Of a stretch of 64,000 nucleotides of DNA, positions 26,183 to 33,562 are shown piece by piece (position 1 is the stretch's first letter; the number at the start of each line of letters is the position of its first letter). A model generated the notes under the pieces. That model had not been told where the DNA came from, did no database searches, and saw only the letters and a list, made by a program, of their open reading frames with translations. This DNA is from Aequorivita sp. H23M31 (GTDB taxonomy: Bacteria > Bacteroidota > Bacteroidia > Flavobacteriales > Flavobacteriaceae). The position numbers were made by a program, and so were the translations under genes. The DNA lies in assembly GCF_004022485.1 (NCBI RefSeq), contig NZ_CP034951.1:2666001-2730000 (forward strand). The letters run 5' to 3'.

Positions 26183-26219
26183 TTGCAATTGATTCAATAT
26201 TGGTGTAAATTTGCACCAA
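26183..26219 (+). promoter_or_regulatory. Promoter with overlapping palindromic operator for the parDE-type pair
   Basis: TTG at 26183-26185, a 20-base spacer and TAAATTTGC at 26206-26214 form a good Bacteroidota promoter. The -7 element lies inside the palindrome TTGGTGTAAATTTGCACCAA at 26200-26219, in which nine of ten pairs match. Binding of the antitoxin here would cover the -7 element, so autorepression is likely. Confidence 0.75.
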
Positions 26220-26230
26220 AGAAATATATA

Positions 26231-26470
26231 ATGACAAGGCAAAGTATATCCTTCACAAAACCAAATGATGAATGGTTAAAGAGTCAGGTTGATAGCAATG
26301 AATACGCTAGCAAAAGTGAACTCGTCAACGATTTAATTAGACAGGCAAGAAACCAGCAAGCCCAGATTAATTGGATTAAAGCAAAATTAGAGACCGCGGA
26401 GAATAATGGTTTCACCAATGAGAGCAAGGAAGAAATTTTAGCACAATCGAAGTCATTGCTCAATGGCTAA
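26231..26470 (+). CDS. ParD-family (CopG-type) antitoxin
   Basis: The start is set at ATG 26231, just downstream of the promoter, giving 79 residues; the longer frame from 26147 would begin upstream of the promoter. MTRQSISFTKPNDEWLKSQV forms the ribbon-helix-helix beta strand and first helix, and EYASKSELVNDLIRQARNQQ the second helix. The tail LETAENNGFTNESKEEILAQSK is the toxin-binding region. It overlaps the toxin gene by eight bases and is expected to repress its own promoter through the palindrome at 26200-26219. Confidence 0.88.
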   Translation: MTRQSISFTKPNDEWLKSQVDSNEYASKSELVNDLIRQARNQQAQINWIKAKLETAENNGFTNESKEEILAQSKSLLNG

Positions 26471-26750
26471 TTACAGATTAAGTAATACTGCTAAAGAAGA
26501 TTTAATACGAATTCATCATTACGGAGTACGCAAATTTGGAATTGATCAAGCAGACAAATACTATAATTCCTTTTTTGAATATTTTGAAGTTATTGCCCAA
26601 AACCCGTATTCATTTCAATCGGTCGATTTTATAAAAGAGGGCTACAGACGTTGTGTATGTGGTTCGGATAGTATTTATTATAGAATAAATAATAACCTAG
26701 TTGAAATAATGGCTATTATTGGAAGACAAGATGTAAACAATTTACTTTAA
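26463..26750 (+). CDS. ParE-family toxin
   Basis: The 95-residue protein has the ParE/RelE fold pattern: YRLSNTAKEDLIRIHHYGVRKFG (strand and first helix), FFEYFEVIAQNPYSFQSVDFIKEGYRRCVCG, YYRINNNLVEIMAIIGRQD at the C-terminus. The final R-Q-D(V) and the conserved Arg/Tyr are retained. ParE toxins poison DNA gyrase. The frame is intact and the gene overlaps its antitoxin by eight bases, so this looks like a working pair. Confidence 0.88.
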   Translation: MANYRLSNTAKEDLIRIHHYGVRKFGIDQADKYYNSFFEYFEVIAQNPYSFQSVDFIKEGYRRCVCGSDSIYYRINNNLVEIMAIIGRQDVNNLL

Positions 26751-26753
26751 TTT

Positions 26754-27224
26754 TCAAATCTCCTTAACCTTCCCATAAACCAAATCACTCTCCCACCCAC
26801 GGTAAAAAAGATAATCTGCTAGTTTTTTTCTTTTCTTCTGAAGATCTTTTTCAGAAATTAATTGGTCCATTCGTTTTTCCGCTAGCTCTTCGAAGGTTTT
26901 GTAGTATTCTGAATCCGGTATTTCTTTTAAGGCAATCTGAATATTGAATTTTGAGATTTCCCTAATTTTCAACTCATTTACAATTCGTTGTTTCCCCCAT
27001 TTTTTGGCCCTAAATTTTCCTCGTGCAAAAGCTTGAGCGAATCGTGTTTCATTTAAAAAATTGTGTTGCAGCAAATGATGGATTATCTGATCTCTAGCTT
27101 GTGGAATCATTCGCATTTCATAGAGTTTTTGGTTCACCTCCTTATGGCAACGTTCCTGATAGGTGCAGTAGCGTTCCATCCTTTTTGTTGCCTCTTCTAC
27201 GGTGTATGTTTTGCGGGTGTTCAA
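26754..27224 (-). CDS. recX: Regulatory protein RecX
   Basis: The 156-residue protein shows the three-repeat helical RecX pattern: MERYCTYQERCHKEVNQKL, LLQHNFLNETRFAQAFARGKFRAKKWGKQRI and KKRKKLADYLFYRGWESDLVYGKV. RecX binds RecA filaments and limits recombination. It begins with TTG (27222-27224); no better in-frame ATG lies nearby. It converges with the parE gene with a three-base gap. recA is not in the window. Confidence 0.9.
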   Translation of the reverse strand: MNTRKTYTVEEATKRMERYCTYQERCHKEVNQKLYEMRMIPQARDQIIHHLLQHNFLNETRFAQAFARGKFRAKKWGKQRIVNELKIREISKFNIQIALKEIPDSEYYKTFEELAEKRMDQLISEKDLQKKRKKLADYLFYRGWESDLVYGKVKEI

Positions 27225-27279
27225 ACTTTTATATATAAATTGACAATTTAGGAAAATTACCCCTTCCGTCTAAACAATA

Positions 27280-27436
27280 TTTCAGCTTTAAAGCTGAAAA
27301 ATTTTTTGCGCCACCTTCCCTTTGATTGCTTCGTGCCTAGCAAGGGGAAAGAACACTTTTTAAAATTAACTTTCGTATAACCGAAGCTCCCCTCCCTCTG
27401 GGAGGGGCCGGGGGTGGGACAGAGGTGGGGTGGGAC
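27280..27436. repeat. Palindrome and G-rich repeat downstream of rng
   Basis: TTTCAGCTTT at 27280-27289 pairs perfectly with AAAGCTGAAA at 27290-27299. A G-rich unit with CTCCCCTCCC pairing to GGGAGGGG follows at about 27388-27420, then a second short GGTGGGGTGGGA. Close relatives of this unit occur inside mfd at 8411-8443 and near 51501-51635. Confidence 0.65.
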
Positions 27437-27437
27437 C

Positions 27438-27473
27438 AAAAAAAACCCCTTTAGAAGAAATCCTCTAAAGGGG
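27438..27473 (-). terminator. Rho-independent terminator of rng
   Basis: On the minus strand CCCCTTTAGA (complement of 27464-27473) pairs with TCTAAAGGGG (complement of 27446-27455), followed by a run of eight T. It lies directly downstream of the rng stop codon. Confidence 0.85.
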
Positions 27474-27479
27474 CTGAAG

Positions 27480-29024
27480 TTATTTGATCAACTCTCCGTC
27501 CTTGTCGTGAAAGTGATACTCTAGATAAGTATAGGCATCTCGCGGTTGGATCTTTACCCACTTCTTATGCTCCAAAAACCATTTGGTACGCACGGAAGGG
27601 AATCCTTTTGTCAGAAATGCGGCTATAAAAGGATGTGTATTCAAGGTAATCTTTTTATAGTCCTTTGTGAAAAGGCGTTTCACCTCTTCATTAATTCTAT
27701 TAATAACGATAATTGGAGCTTCAATTTCCCCATCGATCACATTACTTGGATCTTCTTCACGGGTCTTGATGTTCATCTCCGGTCTAACTCGTTGACGGGT
27801 TATCTGTATCAACCCAAATTTACTTGGAGGAAGAATTTTGTGTTTTGCTCGATCATCCTTCATCTCTTCACGAAGGTGATTGTAGAGCTGCTTGCGGTGA
27901 TTGGTGTTGGCCAAATCGATAAAATCCACCACAATAATTCCTCCCATATCGCGCAATCGTAGCTGTCTTGCCACCTCGGTGGCTGCAATCATATTCACTT
28001 CGAGAGCAGTGCCCTCCTGTGTTTTTTGTTTGTTGCTTCTGTTACCGCTGTTCACATCTATTACGTGCATTGCTTCGGTATGTTCAATTACCAAATAAGC
28101 TCCTTTGCTTCCTGATACGGTTTTTCCGAACGAAGTTTTGATCTGTCTGTCAATGCCGAATTTCTCAAACATTGGCACATTCGAATCATAGAACTTGACG
28201 ATATTGTCTTTTTTTGGTGCAATTTCCTGCACATAATCTTTTATTTGCAAGTATAGGGTTTCATCGTCTATATGTATTGCTGAGAAGGAATCGTTAAACA
28301 TATCACGGATGATAGAGGCTCCCCTGTTTAGCTCGCTTAGCACCTTCGATGGGTGGTGCGCCCCTTGAAGCTTCTTACACATCGCTGTCCAGCGCTCCAT
28401 AAGATTCTCTAAGTCTTTGTCCAGTTCTGCTACTTTTTTGCCCTCGGCAACGGTGCGTATAATTACACCGAATCCTTTAGGTTTAATGCTTGTTATCAAG
28501 CGCTTAAGCCTATCTTTTTCTTCATTGGATTCTATTTTTTGGGAAACGGAAACACGGTCTGAAAATGGCACCAACACAATATACCTCCCAGCTATAGAAA
28601 GCTCGGAGCTTAAACGTGGGCCTTTTGTGGAAATGGGTTCCTTTACTATCTGCACAAGGATTGACTGATTTGTTTTCAGGGCATCGTTTAGATTCCCATT
28701 TTTATCAATCTCCTTTTCAAACGGAAAATCTTTTAAGGAATAATCCTTTAATTTTCCGCTGGTTACGCCTTTAATAAATTTTAAAAGAGAAAGCACTTTT
28801 GGGCCGAGATCGTGATAGTGTAAAAAACCATCTTTCTCATAACCTACATTGACGAAGGCGGCGTTTAGGCCAGGAACAGTTTTGCGGATTTTGGCTAAAA
28901 ATATGTCGCCTACCGTAAACTTGTTGTCATCTTCTTCTTTGTGCAATTCAATTAATCTCCCATCCTTTAATAGGGCAAAATCAACTGCCTGTGAACCGGA
29001 CCTTATAAATAATTCGTAGTTCAC
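27480..29024 (-). CDS. rng: Ribonuclease E/G family protein (RNase G-like)
   Basis: The 514-residue protein opens with the split S1 domain (VGDIFLAKIRKTVPGLNAAFVNVGYEKDGFLHYHDL) and continues with the RNase H-like/5'-sensor region and the catalytic DNase I-like domain, where MHVIDVNSGN and GGIIVVDFIDL supply the metal-binding Asp residues. The C-terminal scaffold of RNase E is absent, so it is of the shorter RNase G type. It starts with GTG (29022-29024). It acts in rRNA and mRNA processing. It is downstream of the small basic protein and HU genes. Confidence 0.93.
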   Translation of the reverse strand: MNYELFIRSGSQAVDFALLKDGRLIELHKEEDDNKFTVGDIFLAKIRKTVPGLNAAFVNVGYEKDGFLHYHDLGPKVLSLLKFIKGVTSGKLKDYSLKDFPFEKEIDKNGNLNDALKTNQSILVQIVKEPISTKGPRLSSELSIAGRYIVLVPFSDRVSVSQKIESNEEKDRLKRLITSIKPKGFGVIIRTVAEGKKVAELDKDLENLMERWTAMCKKLQGAHHPSKVLSELNRGASIIRDMFNDSFSAIHIDDETLYLQIKDYVQEIAPKKDNIVKFYDSNVPMFEKFGIDRQIKTSFGKTVSGSKGAYLVIEHTEAMHVIDVNSGNRSNKQKTQEGTALEVNMIAATEVARQLRLRDMGGIIVVDFIDLANTNHRKQLYNHLREEMKDDRAKHKILPPSKFGLIQITRQRVRPEMNIKTREEDPSNVIDGEIEAPIIVINRINEEVKRLFTKDYKKITLNTHPFIAAFLTKGFPSVRTKWFLEHKKWVKIQPRDAYTYLEYHFHDKDGELIK

Positions 29025-29200
29025 GTTACATTAATTTTTGATTAAACAATATATTTTTTAACAGGTCTTAAATTTAAGAGCCCGGCGAAATCGCTGGGTA
29101 ACCACAAGGTTATCCATATAATTCCATTGTCAAAGAACGATTTTGTATTTATATTCCTAGCAGAAGGTAAATCTTATCTGCTGGGAACACTTTAAAACAG

Positions 29201-29226
29201 AAAAAGTAGTCGGAAAACTACTTTTT
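29201..29226 (-). terminator. Hairpin overlapping the stop of the 29-residue gene
   Basis: AAAAAGTAGT at 29201-29210 pairs with ACTACTTTTT at 29217-29226; the minus-strand copy ends in a T-run. The stop codon of the small basic protein lies within the upstream arm. It separates the small gene from rng. Confidence 0.75.
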
Positions 29227-29307
29227 CTTATGGCGGTTCGCGCGACGTCTTTTCTTGCGCTTGTGAGTCGCTACCTTATGTCTTTTTCTTTTTTTACCAC
29301 TTGGCAT
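29218..29307 (-). CDS. 29-residue basic AURKAIP1/COX24-like ribosomal-type protein
   Basis: A short minus-strand frame from ATG 29307 to TAG 29218 encodes MPSGKKRKRHKVATHKRKK, followed by RRRANRHKKK. Sixteen or more of 29 residues are Lys or Arg. The pattern S.KRKRH.V..HKRKKRRR matches the short AURKAIP1/COX24 C-terminal domain, which in mitochondria is part of small-subunit protein mS38. Similar tiny proteins are conserved in Bacteroidota. It probably binds ribosomal RNA. It lies between the HU gene and rng with a terminator hairpin at its end. Confidence 0.85.
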   Translation of the reverse strand: MPSGKKRKRHKVATHKRKKRRRANRHKKK

Positions 29308-29376
29308 AGTGTAATTGTTATTAAAGTCTTTTTCACATCCAACCAATGGCTTTTTGCGAATGGGACCAGGTTATTA

Positions 29377-29667
29377 TTATTTTACGTCCACGTTTGTCTT
29401 AACGCCTTCTACGAAAACTTTCGCAGGTTTGAAGGCTGGAATATTGTGGGCTGGAATTTTAATTGTAGTATTTTTAGAAATATTTCTTCCCGTTTTCTCA
29501 GCTCTTGTTTTAATGATAAAACTGCCGAAACCACGTAAGTAAACGTTATCTCCACCCTCTAAGGAATTCTTCACTTCATCCATAAATGTTTCTATGGTAG
29601 CTTGAACTTCATTTTTTTCCATTCCTAGCTTCTCTGAAATTTTAGCTACGATATCTGCTTTCGTCAT
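29377..29667 (-). CDS. HU/IHF family DNA-binding protein
   Basis: The 96-residue protein is a standard HU/IHF: MTKADIVAKISEKLGMEKNEVQATIETFMDEV, then GDNVYLRGFGSFIIKTRAEKTGRNISKNTTIKIPAHNIPAFKPAKVF. The beta-arm Pro in IPAHNIPAF region is present. It binds and bends DNA as a dimer. A promoter (TATATTTGC, complement of 29718-29726) lies upstream in the gap shared with mutY. Confidence 0.95.
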   Translation of the reverse strand: MTKADIVAKISEKLGMEKNEVQATIETFMDEVKNSLEGGDNVYLRGFGSFIIKTRAEKTGRNISKNTTIKIPAHNIPAFKPAKVFVEGVKTNVDVK

Positions 29668-29717
29668 TACTTATAAATTTATGATTATTGTCTTTTAAAT
29701 AGATTTTTTTAGAGACG

Positions 29718-29726
29718 GCAAATATA
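29718..29726 (-). promoter_or_regulatory. -7 promoter element of the HU gene
   Basis: The complement reads TATATTTGC. A TTTG element is found about 21 bases upstream on the minus strand. It transcribes HU, the 29-residue gene and possibly rng. Confidence 0.55.
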
Positions 29727-29778
29727 AGAATTTTAAAATCAATAATTCAAAGCATAATCCTTTAAAATTAAAAGGAAT

Positions 29779-30882
29779 ATGGATTACTTTCGTGGAATGC
29801 CGAAAACATATGCCTTTTTTGACACTCTTCTCATTACTTGGTATTTACGCCATAAACGCGAACTTCCTTGGAGAGCCACTAAAGATCCCTATAAAATATG
29901 GTTGTCCGAAATAATGCTCCAACAAACCAGGGTTGTCCAGGGCCTTCCTTATTATTTAAAATTTATTGAGGCATATCCTACGGTGAAAGATTTAGCAGAA
30001 GCACCCGAGTCCGATGTTTTAAAGCTTTGGCAAGGCCTTGGCTACTATTCACGCGCTAGAAATCTTCACGCCACCGCCAAAATGGTCTCTAATGAAATGA
30101 ACGGAATTTTTCCCAAAACCTATAAGAATTTGCTGAAATTAAAAGGAGTGGGGGATTACACGGCAAGTGCCATCGCAAGTATTTGTTTTGATGAACCAGA
30201 AGCTGTAGTCGACGGAAATGTTTATCGGGTTATTTCTCGAATTTTCGGAATTAAAACACCCATAAATTCCACAAGTGGCCAAAAGAAATTTAAGGAACTA
30301 GCCCAAAATCTCATCGATAAAAATCAACCCGGGACTTATAACCAAGCAATTATGGAGTTTGGAGCACAATATTGCGTTCCCCAAAATCCAGATTGTGAGA
30401 ATTGTATTTTCAAGAATATGTGTGCGGCGTTTCAAACCGAAACTGTATCTAACCTCCCTGTTAAGATAAAAGCCAAACCAGTGAAAAGGCGATATTTCAA
30501 TTATTTGGTGATTCTTGCTAATAATGAAAGGACCATTCTACAACAACGGTTGGGAAAGGGGATATGGCATAAACTTTACGAATTTCCATTAATTGAAACT
30601 CTAGATGAGATCAATCTTAATGAATTAATAGCGCTACCCGAATTTCACAAACAAACTAAGGATTTGAATATTGAATCTGTTGTTCTTTATAATGAAAAGG
30701 CGGTAATTCATAAGCTTTCCCATCAACATTTAAACACTAGGTTTTGGATTGTAGAAACTTCTCATCTGAAGAAGCAGGCTGCGGTTGGAGAACATGATGT
30801 TTCAATATCCGAAATTGATAATTATGCAGTGCCCGTATTGATCGAAAATTTCGTTTCTGAATTTTTTGAAAATTATGGGTAG
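29779..30882 (+). CDS. mutY: A/G-specific adenine glycosylase MutY
   Basis: The 367-residue protein has the HhH-GPD glycosylase fold: ELPWRATKDPYKIWLSEIMLQQTRV with the catalytic Glu, the HhH hairpin LKGVGDYTASAIASICFDEPEAVVDGNV with the catalytic Asp, and an iron-sulfur cluster motif CVPQNPDCENCIFKNMCAAF. The C-terminal part is a NUDIX-like 8-oxoG recognition domain. It removes adenine opposite 8-oxoguanine. It heads the mutY-ssb-gldE-gldD cluster conserved in Bacteroidota. Confidence 0.96.
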   Translation: MDYFRGMPKTYAFFDTLLITWYLRHKRELPWRATKDPYKIWLSEIMLQQTRVVQGLPYYLKFIEAYPTVKDLAEAPESDVLKLWQGLGYYSRARNLHATAKMVSNEMNGIFPKTYKNLLKLKGVGDYTASAIASICFDEPEAVVDGNVYRVISRIFGIKTPINSTSGQKKFKELAQNLIDKNQPGTYNQAIMEFGAQYCVPQNPDCENCIFKNMCAAFQTETVSNLPVKIKAKPVKRRYFNYLVILANNERTILQQRLGKGIWHKLYEFPLIETLDEINLNELIALPEFHKQTKDLNIESVVLYNEKAVIHKLSHQHLNTRFWIVETSHLKKQAAVGEHDVSISEIDNYAVPVLIENFVSEFFENYG

Positions 30883-31025
30883 GCTGAATTTCCTGGGAGA
30901 ATAGAAATCCTCCTATTTATTCATTCGTCTGAAATTCGAAGCGTAAAAATGAATATCTCTCTTAAAAGAAGAAAAAACCCACCTTATAAAGTCTTAAAAT
31001 TCCGTATATTTAGAATCGTAAAAAG

Positions 31026-31034
31026 TATATTTGC
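31026..31034 (+). promoter_or_regulatory. -7 promoter element of ssb
   Basis: TATATTTGC lies 22 bases upstream of the ssb start codon, in the 174-base gap after mutY. It suggests ssb, gldE and gldD can be transcribed separately from mutY. Confidence 0.5.
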
Positions 31035-31056
31035 AAAAACTTAAAGACTAACGATT

Positions 31057-31497
31057 ATGAGCAATGGAACATTAAATAAGGTAATGTTGATTGGACGAAC
31101 AGGAGACGATGTAAAAATGCATTATTTTGATGGTGGGAATTGTTTAGGTCGTTTTCCGCTTGCCACAAATGAAACTTACGTCAATAAATCCACCAACGAA
31201 AGAGTGACCAATACCGAGTGGCATAATATTGTGGTGAGAAATAAGGCTGCTGAAATTTGTGAGAAATATCTCAAGAAGGGAGATATGGTTTACATCGAGG
31301 GTCGGTTAAAAACGAGAAAATGGCAGGATGAAAATGGCCTGGACAGATATAGTACCGAAATCCAATGTTCGGAATTTACATTTCTATCTCCAAAAAGCGA
31401 TAATCCTACTCCTGCAACAGAAACCCCCAGATCCGAACCTATTAATCAATCTGCCCCAAATATAAATGAGGAAGAGAACGACGATCTTCCTTTTTAA
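31057..31497 (+). CDS. ssb: Single-stranded DNA-binding protein
   Basis: The 146-residue protein has the OB fold of SSB (LNKVMLIGRTGDDVKMHYFDGGNCLGRFPLATNE; TEWHNIVVRNKAAEICEKYLKKGDMVYIEGRLKTRKWQ), then a Pro/Ser/Asn-rich linker and the acidic C-terminal tip DDLPF that binds partner proteins. It is placed after mutY and before gldE, an arrangement kept in many Bacteroidota. Confidence 0.97.
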   Translation: MSNGTLNKVMLIGRTGDDVKMHYFDGGNCLGRFPLATNETYVNKSTNERVTNTEWHNIVVRNKAAEICEKYLKKGDMVYIEGRLKTRKWQDENGLDRYSTEIQCSEFTFLSPKSDNPTPATETPRSEPINQSAPNINEEENDDLPF

Positions 31498-31556
31498 CGT
31501 TTAACCTGCCTGCCATCCGCCGGCATATTATCCGGTAACAGGCCAACCTCTATAAT
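31498..31556. repeat. GC-rich palindromic repeat between ssb and gldE
   Basis: CCTGCCTGCCATCCGCCGGC, continuing to ATATTATCCGGTAACAGGCC, is an imperfect palindrome related to the one inside the disulfide reductase gene. It sits between two genes expected to be cotranscribed. Confidence 0.5.
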
Positions 31557-32873
31557 TTGGATACGGAACCTCCAGGTTTGCAATTATTAGATAATTGGGA
31601 TTATACCCATATAACCAGCATTATTTTATTATTGGTTCTTCTTGCGTGCTCGGCATTAATCTCGGGCGCGGAAGTTGCCTTCTTTTCTTTAACTCCAGCA
31701 GACTTTGAGGAAAGTGAGAAAAAATCTACGGGAAAGAAGATGGTTATTGTGGAACGGTTGCTAAATGCCCCGAAGAAACTTTTAGCTACGATTCTTGTTT
31801 CCAATAATTTTATAAATATTGCAATCGTCCTTCTATTTGATTCTATTAGCAGTTTCCTTTTTGCTGGAATACGCACCAATTTTTATGGAATAGACCTTCA
31901 CTTCCTATTAGAAGTGGTGGTAGTTACTTTTTTTATACTGCTCTTTGGAGAGATTCTGCCAAAAATATACGCCAACAGAAATAGGGTCTCCTTTGCAGCT
32001 TTTATGGCGCAACCTATAAACATTCTCGATACACTACTTTCTCCAATAAGTTTGCCAATGCGTTCGGCAACCGTTTATCTTCATAGGCGTTATGGCAGGC
32101 AGAAGTCGAACATAAGCGTTGATCATCTTTCACAAGCTCTAGAACTTTCTAATAGGGACACCACACAGGAGGAACAAAAAATACTTCAGGGAATTGTCAC
32201 CTTTGGAAATACGGATACCAAACAGGTAATGAAAAATCGGATGGATATTTTCGCCTTAAGCGAGGACCAGCCCTTTAAAGAGATTCTGCCAGAGATAATA
32301 AAACACGGATATTCCAGGATTCCCATTTATAAAGAGAATATCGACCATATAACCGGGATTTTGTACGTAAAAGATCTGGTGCCCTATACCGATAGGAAAA
32401 ATTTGGATTGGAATGCTTTAATAAGGGAAGCCTATTATGTTCCAGAGAATAAAAAACTCGATGATCTTTTAAATGAGTTTAAAGAAATGAAAATGCACTT
32501 GGCAATTGTGGTCGATGAATATGGAGGAACAAGTGGTTTAATTTCAATGGAAGATATTATTGAGGAAATCGTAGGCGAAATAAGTGACGAATTTGATGAT
32601 GAGGATATGATTTTTTCTAAACTTGACGAGCATACCTTTGTGTTTGAAGGAAAAACTCCTTTAAAGGATTTCTACAAGGTTGTGCTTCCTGAAGATCCGG
32701 AACTCTTTGAAGAAGCAAAAGGAGAAGCGGAAACACTTGCTGGTTTTCTATTGGAAATCTCCAAAGGCTTTCCAAAGAAGAACGAAGTAATTTCCTTCCA
32801 TAATTATGCGTTTACTATTGAGGCGTTTGAAGGAAAACGCATCAAACAAATAAAACTTACCATTGAAAAATAA
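31557..32873 (+). CDS. gldE: Gliding motility-associated protein GldE (CorC/CNNM family)
   Basis: The 438-residue protein has an N-terminal DUF21/CNNM membrane domain (IILLLVLLACSALISGAEVAFFSLTPADF; FILLFGEILPKIYANR), two CBS domains (MKNRMDIFALSEDQPFKEILPEIIKHGYSRIPIYKE; EMKMHLAIVVDEYGGTSGLISMEDIIEEIVGEI), and a CorC_HlyC C-terminal domain. It is a likely ion transporter or regulator that supports gliding with GldD. The best start is TTG 31557, giving MDTEPPG; no ATG lies before the first membrane helix. It overlaps gldD by 11 bases. Confidence 0.93.
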   Translation: MDTEPPGLQLLDNWDYTHITSIILLLVLLACSALISGAEVAFFSLTPADFEESEKKSTGKKMVIVERLLNAPKKLLATILVSNNFINIAIVLLFDSISSFLFAGIRTNFYGIDLHFLLEVVVVTFFILLFGEILPKIYANRNRVSFAAFMAQPINILDTLLSPISLPMRSATVYLHRRYGRQKSNISVDHLSQALELSNRDTTQEEQKILQGIVTFGNTDTKQVMKNRMDIFALSEDQPFKEILPEIIKHGYSRIPIYKENIDHITGILYVKDLVPYTDRKNLDWNALIREAYYVPENKKLDDLLNEFKEMKMHLAIVVDEYGGTSGLISMEDIIEEIVGEISDEFDDEDMIFSKLDEHTFVFEGKTPLKDFYKVVLPEDPELFEEAKGEAETLAGFLLEISKGFPKKNEVISFHNYAFTIEAFEGKRIKQIKLTIEK

Positions 32874-33426
32874 ACGTTTTCTTTTTCTTGCTCTTTCATT
32901 TCCCTTCTTCCTTTTTTCTTGTGGGGATAATGTTTTGGTAAAACCTGCCGCCGAGCTGAGGTTGGAATATCCTACTCCCGAGTATAGAACTGTCCATACC
33001 AAGTGTCCATTTTCTTTTGAAATAAATGATAATGCACAAATGGTTAAACTGAAGGATTGTGATATCAATATTAATTATCCGAAGATGAAGGCAACACTAT
33101 ATATGACTTACAGGGATGTCAAGAACAACAATTTGGATTCTTTGTTAAGGGATGCCCAGAAGTTGGCTTACGATCATACTATAAAGGCAAACAGTATTCC
33201 CGAGCAACCTTTTATAAATCCGGACGAGAAGGTATATGGGATGTTCTATATGATAAACGGAAATGCCGCTACCCAGGCAGAATTCTATGTTACCGACAGT
33301 ATTAATCATTTTTTAAACGGGGCGCTTTATTTTGATGCGAAACCAAACTTCGATTCAATTTATCCAGCCGTAATCTACCTGCGGGAAGATATACGAAGGT
33401 TGATGGAGACAATTGAATGGAAATAA
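32863..33426 (+). CDS. gldD: Gliding motility lipoprotein GldD
   Basis: The 187-residue protein starts with TTG inside the end of gldE and carries a lipoprotein signal (FLFLALSFPFFLFSC, lipobox Cys). It continues YPTPEYRTVHTKCPFSFEIN, NINYPKMKATLYMTYRDV and FLNGALYFDAKPNFDSIYPAVIYLREDIRRLMETIEWK, all hallmarks of GldD. It is needed for gliding and type IX secretion in Flavobacterium. A strong bidirectional terminator follows. Confidence 0.95.
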   Translation: MKNKRFLFLALSFPFFLFSCGDNVLVKPAAELRLEYPTPEYRTVHTKCPFSFEINDNAQMVKLKDCDININYPKMKATLYMTYRDVKNNNLDSLLRDAQKLAYDHTIKANSIPEQPFINPDEKVYGMFYMINGNAATQAEFYVTDSINHFLNGALYFDAKPNFDSIYPAVIYLREDIRRLMETIEWK

Positions 33427-33501
33427 ATTTGGAATACTGAAAGTCCTCTCAGCTGCAGTCTAAAATCTGATAAGGAATTTTATGAAAGAGATATAAATAT
33501 T

Positions 33502-33536
33502 AAAAGCCGCTTCGAGAATTTCCCGAAGCGGCTTTT
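33502..33536. terminator. Bidirectional terminator between gldD and the M16 operon
   Basis: AAAAGCCGCTTCG at 33502-33514 pairs with CGAAGCGGCTTTT at 33524-33536, with nine bases in the loop. It separates convergent gldD (plus) and the M16 peptidase genes (minus). Confidence 0.85.
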
Positions 33537-33562
33537 CAATTCCTATTGAATTCGGCTAGAGA

